This document shows, piece after piece, positions 57,030 to 64,000 of a stretch of DNA of 64,000 nucleotides. The notes beneath the pieces were generated by a model. The model was not told the origin of the DNA. It saw only the letters and a list, made by a program, of their open reading frames with translations, and made no database searches. The translations under genes and the position numbers were made by a program. Source of the stretch: Posidonia oceanica (lineage: Eukaryota > Streptophyta > Magnoliopsida > Alismatales > Posidoniaceae); assembly GCA_037176725.1 (NCBI GenBank), contig JAZBRS010000035.1, forward strand, positions 51,718,001 to 51,782,000. The letters are read 5' to 3'. The number at the start of each line of letters is the position of its first letter. The first letter of the stretch is position 1.

Positions 57030-60000
57030 TCAATGACCAAACTCGCCGCTACCCTCACGTCCACCGCCTGGCGGCCTCAGCGCAGGCCGCGCCACAGAAG
57101 ACGTTGCTCCGCTCTGGCTCCTCTCTCGAGACGTCCTCAGTATAGAATGAACCATCTCAAGATGAGGAGAAGAGCTCACCCTCGAAATCTGCTCAGCTGT
57201 CAGAGCCCTGGAATGCCCTGACCCTACAGGAGTTGCAACAACCGGACCAGGAATGTCAGTGTCAGGAACAACCGCCGCAACTGTCGCCTGAGCCTTCGCC
57301 AACTGTGCCTCCAACTCCTGTATCCGCTGGCTCCGACCAGCGCTCAACTGCAGCTAAGAAGATAGCAGTCCCGGAGTTAATAATTAAACAAGAAGGCTAG
57401 CAGTAGTCAATCATGCTCAAGTAGAAAAGGAGTTACCCTTCTTGTGGAGTCCGCCTCAAAACGTGCCCTGGCTGACTCCCTCTCAGATGCCGCCACACGA
57501 GCCTCTAACTCCTAGATGCGGTTGTTACGCTCCCGCTCCACCTGACTATGACGTCCCTGTAACTCCTCGGCACGCCCCAAGGCATCGTCTAGCTGGCTCT
57601 GAGTAGGACCAGTGGCCAGAGGTGTATGAATCAGATTCATCATCGCCTGAATCTGCACAATAAAGCCATACGAGTTAGAAGACGGATATTTACAGGTACT
57701 TAAAGCAGGAAAAGTGCGGAAATACCTTTGAATTACGAGCCCGAACCTCCTCAGCAAGCACGCCCTCGGCATGGGAAGCGGCTGGACCTGTGGTGGCAGT
57801 AGGGGCAGGCTCTGCACTTGTTGAAGCACCCTCAGCTTGTATCAAAGCAAACATGACAATTAGATAAGCAGAAACAGACACCAACAACTAACAAAGGGAA
57901 ACACTACTCACTCGTGCTCGAAGCTCGTCCATCTGGGACAGGAGCTCGTCCCTCTCCCTCACCAGCTCCGCCACTCTCAAGGAGTGCTCCTCCTGCTGAG
58001 TCCTGCACACCTTAGTCATCCCCTTTGAAGCGTCCATCTGCACAAACAAGGGAGATGCATAAGCAAGTGAACAAGCAAAAGGGCAGTTAAATAACACAAC
58101 ACCGGGAGGGATTGCTTACCAGCTCCTCAATATGGCTACGGGCAATCGCCAGCTCGCGACGAAGGTTGCCAACACTCTCACTGGGACCAGTGCCCATCGG
58201 AACGTTGGAGTGACCAAAAAAGACGTCACGGTGGAAGATGATCAGGCGGCTAAACTCAGAATCAAACCAGGTCTTCCATGCTGCCTCCGTCTCTGCAGAA
58301 CCATCGGAGAGAGGCTCTGTGCCACTCGAGCGCTAGTTCTCGAGCTGCACTCCAAACCACTGAGGAGCATCGCTTTGACCTCTCGAAATGGATCCTCGGG
58401 AGCAAGCCGCAGGACCTGGCGCCCGAATGACCTGCCGAAGGCCGAACTGTCGCAAAACACGACCCACCTGGATGTAGTGACATCGGAAGAGGCTAAAAAG
58501 CCAGCACTCCCGAAAGAACAAGTGGGAACCGTGCCCCACGGGCTCCTCATCAGCATGCTCACCCTCAGAGTAGGGTCTCCAGACAACCTGCAAGCACAAA
58601 TCAGTCAGAAACTAGTAAACTGTGCAAGAGAGAGGGACCTAAGCACTGAAACTCACCCACTCCTCTGGGAGGATCTCTAATAGGAAACGGCCCAGATGTC
58701 TCACAGGACGAATCCGCTCTGGAGCCAGCTGCACCTCGCTCCACCGCCGAGCCCGAGGAAACTTGATGGGACCATCTCCTGGCACTCCAGGTCAGAGGTA
58801 CACGAAGTGCTCAAAGATCTAGGTCTGTCACATAAAGCAATAATTCCAAGTCAGCAACAGTCAAACAAACAGAAAGCAAGCAAATAAATAAAGCACAAAC
58901 CTGGAAAAGAGGCAAATAGCCTGAAAGAGAGTGGGTCTGGCCCGCAGCAAAAGACTCCAGCTGGGAGATCAAATAGACCAGCACGGCTGAACCCCAAGAG
59001 TACCTACCAATCCTCTCCACCTGAAGAAGGAGAGGAGCAAAATCGGCATGCAACATCTGAGAAGACGTGCCGAAAAAGAGCCTATGAAACAAGAGGGACA
59101 AAAAGAGCCGAAGTTGCTGGTCTGCTATCTCCGGGGTCACCTCGTCAGCAAGAAGAAGGTCGTCCAGTTGATCCTTCAGCCACTTGATGTTGACGTGTGT
59201 ATGGAAACGACCAGAAGGGGGAGGTCGTACACCATAACAAGCCTCAAGCTCGGCACTATAGTCAGGTTGCAAAGGCACTATCACAGGCTCTTCGTCAACC
59301 CTCAGACCCACCAACTGCACTACGTCCTCCAGGGTAATCATCATCTCGCCTACGCGAAAGATGAAGCTGTCGGAACTCCTGTTGTACCTCTCAGCAAAAG
59401 AAACCAGCAGTCCCAAGTGAGTCTCGAAAGGCATGATCTCCAAGAAGTGGCCGAAGCCCATCCCTACAAGTCTCGCCCACTGGAACTTTGGAAGGTCGAG
59501 GTATGTCTCGTGCAAGTCAGCCCAGCTAGAGCGCGTCCGGCTCGACAATGGCATCTGGCATAAAAGAAAACATTAGGAACATTAGTGACTTAATAATAAT
59601 CAAACAAAGTAACTTAATAAAAGCCGAAAGACACATAAAACTCACCTATCCTAGCTCTGCAAGCTCTACCGCTGTACGGGCTCTCCTGGGAGGAGAAGGG
59701 GACGTATCTGGAGCAAGAGCACCCCCGTCACCAACCTCAGGCGGGACAGGAGACGGCGCACGTGGCCGCCTCGCCCGGAGCTTCCGGGGACGAGAGGAAC
59801 TCGCCTCCGCAGTGGAAGGACCGGCCTCGTCCCTCCTCGTCTTAGCCTCCTCATCAGAAGTCCTGAAATGGTATCACAAGCAGAGCATAGTCAGATAAAA
59901 CCTTTAATTCTCTTAATTGTTTCCCTAAACGCTAAGTAATCCACGTAACCAACAAAAAGGGAAAGAAATGCATCACTTTAACTAACCAACTTAAACTTAA

Positions 60001-61595
60001 AATTTAACCCATCTTTTTAAACATTTAATAAAACCCATCTTTTTAATAAACTTTTTAAAACCCATCCTTTTAATCAACTCTTAATAAAACCTATCTTTTC
60101 AAACTCTTTTTAATCAACGCTTTTTTTTAAAACCTACGTTTTTAAACTCTTTTTAATCAACTCTTTATTTAAAATGTATCTCTCTAATCAACTCCTTTTT
60201 TAAAAAACCCATCCTTTTCAATCAGCTTTTTTAAAAACCTATATGTTTAATCAATCCTTTAAAAGTCAATCCTTTAAAATCAATCTTTTAAAAAAATCGA
60301 TCCTTTTAAAATAAATCGATCTTCTTTTTTTAATCCATCTCTCTTTTAAATCCACCTTTTAAAAAACTATGTTTCTTTTTAACCCATCTCTTAAAAATCC
60401 CCCTTTTAAAAGTTCATCTTTTTTGAAAGTCCAACTCTAATAGCCTAACTTTAAAATTAGAAATCCAACCCTAAACCAACTTAAACCTTTCACTAATCCA
60501 TATAGGTAACAAAAATATCATTTAACAAACCAATTAAGGATTAAACAACCAGATCCTTTTACATGTTTAACACCCAAAATCAAATCTCCAAACTTAAATT
60601 CCAAAAATTATTTAATAAAAATCTCTTAAATTTCTAGGAAAAATTCGCCATAACCTCCCCTATAATTTCACCAAAAATTTTTATTTTCCTGCAAACTGGC
60701 AACACACATACACATTTACACAAAAAAGACTGAATAGCCATTCAAATATCCATAAAAATGGATTTCTATTCACATTCCACACAAAATTTCCATTCCACAC
60801 AAAATTTCCATTTCCATTCACATTTCCATTTCCATCTCACATTTCCATTTCACATTCAACATAAAAACTACCATTCACATCATCGTCATTTTAACATGAC
60901 TTTAAATAACTAAGTAACTGAATTGAATCTAAATTTCCACAACAAAATATAAACTTCCATGAACTTAAACCAAAGTGAGTTTGAATCTAAATTCTACAAC
61001 TGAATTTAAATATAAACTCCCGCAACTAAACTAAATCGAGTTTAACCTAAATTTCCACAATTAGGACCTAAAAAAAAGAGAGAAAAAAATCAGAATTTTT
61101 AAGTAAACTGAAAACTAGACTAAATTACAATAGCATTAAACCAACAGCTAGGCTAAATTACAACAGAATTGAATTAAATTAACCAGAAATTCAGAATTTA
61201 ACCAAGATTTCAAATTTAAAAACCGAACTAAATTAAAAACTAAAAAACTGAATCAAAATTGAACTAAAAACTAAAAACTGAATCAAAATTAAACTAGAAA
61301 CTGAAAACTAAAAACTGAATCTAAATTAAACTAAGACTGAAATTAAAATATCCACAATGAACCTAAATTAAGAATTTCATAACCATTCTAACTTATCCAT
61401 CCTAATTAACAACAAGAAAACCAAAAGAAGAAAAAAACAAGAAAGGGGAGAGGAAGGTTACCTCTGACGCCGATGAGGCCCGTCATCCGCGCCGCAGTCA
61501 CCACCAACGCCACCACCCGCACTACCTTCAGCGTCGACGCTCAAAAGAGAGGAGGAAGGAGGAGCCGGGTCACCCTCCACTGCCACTGCTTGCCA
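57030..61595 (-). pseudogene. Antisense gene 1: nine-exon plant mobile domain (PMD) protein, broken
   Basis: Proposed exons (minus strand): 61595-61462, 59862-59646, 59554-58901, 58824-58657, 58587-58120, 58037-57912, 57835-57726, 57652-57437, 57347-57030. All introns have GT/AG ends, and seven of eight junctions keep one frame (exons 6/7 are off by one base). The product would be about 800 residues. It has a short Gly/Ser-rich N-terminus and a basic, Pro-rich exon 2, then the PMD in exons 3-5 with WARLVGMGFGHFLEI, FRVGEMMITLEDVVQLVGL, VVWRPY and VGRVLRQFGLRQVI. A C-terminal half with coiled-coil-like stretches follows (RVAELVRERDELLSQMDELR; RSQRIQELEAQLAKAQATVA). Six in-frame stops remain, each one C-to-T or G-to-A change from a sense codon. 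PMD proteins are plant-specific, found in host proteins and in transposons; their biochemical role is unclear. The gene is absent from A. Confidence 0.75.
59863..61461 (-). other. First intron of antisense gene 1
   Basis: 1.6 kb of AT-rich sequence without open frames. 60000-60460 has irregular repeats of AAACCCATCTTTTTAA type, 60780-60870 a TTTCCATTCACA microsatellite, and 61220-61330 an AACTAAAAACTGAATCAAAA repeat. The splice ends are TCAGAG|GTAACC and CCATTTCAG|GACTTC. Confidence 0.55.
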
Positions 61596-62164
61596 TCAAA
61601 CAAAGAAGGAGGAGAGGAGCGTGGAGCCGCTGCCACCGGAGCTCGCCAGAGAACACCGCACCACGCCGGAGATGCCGCCAGACGGAGGAAATGCCGCCGG
61701 ATGGAGTGGAAGAGAAGAGGAAGAAAGGAGGAGAAGGTTTGAAAGCTCTGAAAAATGGAGGGCAACGGCCAATTTTGGCTACTGATTCGTAGCCTGGTCG
61801 CCGGTATAAGAGGCGACTCACTCAGACGCCTCTTCGACAGGCGCCTCACACAGCTCTTCGCGTGCCGACTTTCCCGCCTCGATTTGAACCCTCTGAAGAA
61901 GCACGAATCAAGTCGCCCTAAAAAGAGGTGACTCAATAAGGCGCCGAAATGGGCGGCGGCTAATAACGTCAGAGGTTTCAATCCCTTAATTTCCCCCTAA
62001 AACACGAACTCATACATTAACAAACGACAAAATACAATTCGGAAGCTAAAATATAATTCAACCCAAAATATAATTCAAGAACTGAAACATAATTCAACCC
62101 AAACTTAAACTTAAAAAATAAGACATGGTTCAACCCAACTTAAAATTAAAATTTAAAAACATAA
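61596..62164 (-). promoter_or_regulatory. Promoter and 5' UTR region of antisense gene 1
   Basis: Lies between the two antisense genes. On the minus strand 61980-61600 is GC-rich, then pyrimidine-rich (CTTCTTTCCTCCTTTCTTCC-like) just before the ATG. It contains GGCGACT and AGGCGCC motifs (61795-61950) like those in the LTR U3 of this family. The open frame 61981-61541 overlaps the start in another frame and has no recognisable domain. Confidence 0.4.
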
Positions 62165-63511
62165 TCAGCCATGCATTGCCATGCTCGAGCGGTTGAGCCC
62201 AAGCTTCTTTAGAAACTCCTGCTTGTCATCAACATACTTCTGAGGAATGGGGCACCACCGTGCATACCACTTCACATACTTCACCTCCTGGGACTCCCGA
62301 GCAGTTGCAGAAAGCCGAGGCGCGCTTAGAGACACTCGCCTACCGATATAAACCCAACGGGCTATGTACTCTAGGACCATCCGCTCATCCCGATCATCGT
62401 CTTCCTTGCGAACGTGGATTGGAGGGGTCAGAACTGCATCAGCCTGGACAACTAGCTCCTGATTCAGCAAACGGGGGCAGCGATGGATGGGATACAGCAC
62501 AAATGATGTGGCACCTGTCAGGACAAGCTCAAGGTCACTGTGAGCTGTGCTCATCACCCGCATTTTATGAGCTCCAGGCAGCTTCGGAACGAAGTCAAAA
62601 TCCTATAGTGACAAGCGTCCCAAACGAAGAACGGAGTCATGGAAGCTCAGACCTGTGAAATCTGTACCACAACAGCAATGGGACATGAACCACCTGTGCA
62701 GCAATAGTGGGGAACCGAAGAATTTCCCTGAACAAGAGGCACTGGTGAGCCCCTCCATGGTGTAAGCCAGCACAGCAGGAGCCAAGCACAGATCTGGACG
62801 AACAGCGACCAACATTAGAAGATCCACATGGTGAAGATCCATTGTGAAATTTGCATCTACAAACAAGGCAAGGCCACCAACTGCCACAAACAAACACTTC
62901 TTCAGCTCTGTTTCAGCAAGTTGCCTAGTGCTAAGAACCTCCCACAGGCCTCGAAGAAAGAGTCTCCCCGAGTGCATCAAAGCCTTGCTAGCCTCTAGAT
63001 CCATTGCTAAATACCCACCTATCTTCCTGGAACCCACTGTCTCAACAGAAATGGCGAAGTGGTCATCCGCCGCCTCAGTAGATTCTGCCACCAACCCAAG
63101 CAAAGAGGACACCTCCTCACACGTAATCAATGTCTCTCCGCAAGGAAGATTGAAGGTGTTGGAGGAACCATTCCAAAAAGCCATCAAGGCATGCAACAAT
63201 GGCCAAGACATAGGCGTGCGAATTAAGTCAAAACCACTACACCCGAAGAGATGTCTGCTGTTCTCTGCACAATTGATCAAGCCAGCCACCCATGGCAGAG
63301 TATATCGAAAGGAATTGTGGAAGTCTGGGCATCCCGTGAGGTTCACTACGGCCTAAACAAGCAACCTTCAGAAGCTAAACCACAAAGAAGACATGCAAAG
63401 ACTAAGAAGAGAATTTACCTGGTCATTTCGGATAGCTTTCATCAAGTGGTTGGGAATGTCAACCACCCTTTTCACCGGGAAGGTCGGAGAAGAGAAGGAA
63501 GGAAGCTTCAT
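62165..63511 (-). pseudogene. Antisense gene 2: two-exon PMD protein, one stop
   Basis: Exon 1 runs from ATG 63511 to 63419 (31 codons, starting MKLPSFSSPTFPVKRVVDIP), then a 66-base intron (GACCAG|GTAAAT ... TTGTTTAG|GCCGTA), then exon 2 from 63352 to the stop at 62165. The frame is kept across the junction and gives about 426 residues. A single TAG at 62605-62603 interrupts it, and the same frame continues (DFDFVPKLPGAHKM). Motifs of the PMD: LLHALMAFWNGSSNTFNLPC, GETLITCEEVSSLLGL. It shares little else with gene 1, so the two are distinct paralogues. It lies upstream of gene 1 on the same strand and between integrase and the expected 3' LTR. Function unknown; not present in A. Confidence 0.78.
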
Positions 63512-64000
63512 GGTCAAGATAAGGGGTTTACTAGTGTAGAATGTTTCCTGAAAAGCAAGGATGGCCGTCTTTTATCTCCCCTTATCAAAAGAATCAGGGT
63601 TTAAAACGGTTTTTGAATTAAATAAGCTAGGAGATCGTGTGTCGCCACCAAAAGCGGCGACTAAACCACCAGGATAGACCACTACAAAGCTGAAGAGTGA
63701 ACTCTCGCCTTGAGTTCACACGCCACTCGCCGCAACTACTGCAAACATCAGACGACACATCGGTTTGGCAAAGAAAGGGTTCACTCCCTCACCCGGTTCT
63801 CTTTGCATGGAACCTCTTTATTTGCCAAATCGAGTTGTGGGATGACGGTCCTTTCCAGAGAGTACTGGTCACACTCTAGGATGAAAAACACTTGACCACA
63901 ACAAATTGCATTCATTCATTTTGCATATGTCCATATGGTTTGGGACCAACCGTACCCCGTCGGCCTAACCTAGCATATGGACCATTCATTGCATTGCATG
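63512..64000 (+). mobile_element. Element C 3' region, end of window
   Basis: 63750-64000 is collinear with A 22822-23060 (GGGTTCACTCCCTCACCCGG, GCATATGTCCATATG). In A the polypurine tract and 3' LTR follow about 540 bases later, so C's 3' LTR should start shortly after the window end. The part before 63700 would hold the promoter of antisense gene 2 and includes GTCGCCACCAAAAGCGGCGAC, a short inverted repeat. Confidence 0.8.

Noticed and set aside
1..64000. tRNA, rRNA or snRNA genes
   Set aside because: Reading for conserved tRNA boxes and rRNA cores showed none; the only tRNA-related sequences are the primer-binding sites.

Overview
The window is repeat-dense plant nuclear DNA and I found no intact host gene. 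The evidence for a plant is the retrotransposon lineage (Ty3/gypsy, Tat/Ogre-type: kilobase-scale LTRs, tRNA-Arg-like primer sites, a second RNase H before integrase, extra antisense genes), U2-type GT/AG splice signals, telo-box and TCP-type promoter motifs, and a small hAT element with an 8-bp target duplication. A flowering plant with a large, repeat-rich genome is the best reading; I cannot name the species.

Layout, left to right. 1-3073: minus-strand LTR of family 'B/E' (element F), cut by the window edge and inserted into 3074-5504, a minus-strand LTR fragment of a different, Tekay/Del-like type. 5505-7259: unassigned DNA holding a 573-bp hAT-type element (6475-7047). 7260-9902: plus-strand LTR-like fragment. 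From 9903 onward sits a nest of Tat-lineage elements, each inserted in the previous one and alternating between two families: E (5' LTR 9903-14632, then leader) is interrupted at 15449 by A; A (LTRs 15449-17071 and 23599-25135) is interrupted inside its 3' LTR at 25136 by B; B (5' LTR 25136-31259, internal region 31260-38114) is interrupted by C at 38115; C's 5' LTR is interrupted by D, a solo LTR (39347-45384) with a perfect CATTC duplication. The 3' ends of E, A, B and C lie beyond position 64000.

A and C are one family (LTR about 1.6 kb, PBS resembling the 3' end of a tRNA-Arg). C is the full-coding member: gag, aspartic protease, a second protease-like domain, G-patch, reverse transcriptase, two RNases H and integrase (47108-55543), all broken by stops and frameshifts. 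Downstream of integrase it carries two genes on the opposite strand, both with a plant mobile domain (PMD): a nine-exon gene (61595 to 57030) and a two-exon gene (63511 to 62165). A keeps only a broken gag and lacks pol and both PMD genes, so it is a non-autonomous derivative. E, B, D and F are the second family (LTR 4.7-6.1 kb, PBS matching another tRNA-Arg isoacceptor); B carries a gag of its own and no pol.

The LTRs look like elaborate promoters. All four B/E-family LTRs carry telo-box motifs followed by site II motifs (TGGGCY), then pyrimidine-rich and GC-rich blocks; three of the four also show a likely splice donor. In both families the leader between PBS and gag looks like it contains an intron, which would separate translated RNA from genomic RNA. 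Tandem repeats of many period lengths occur in LTRs and 3' untranslated regions and account for most long low-complexity reading frames.
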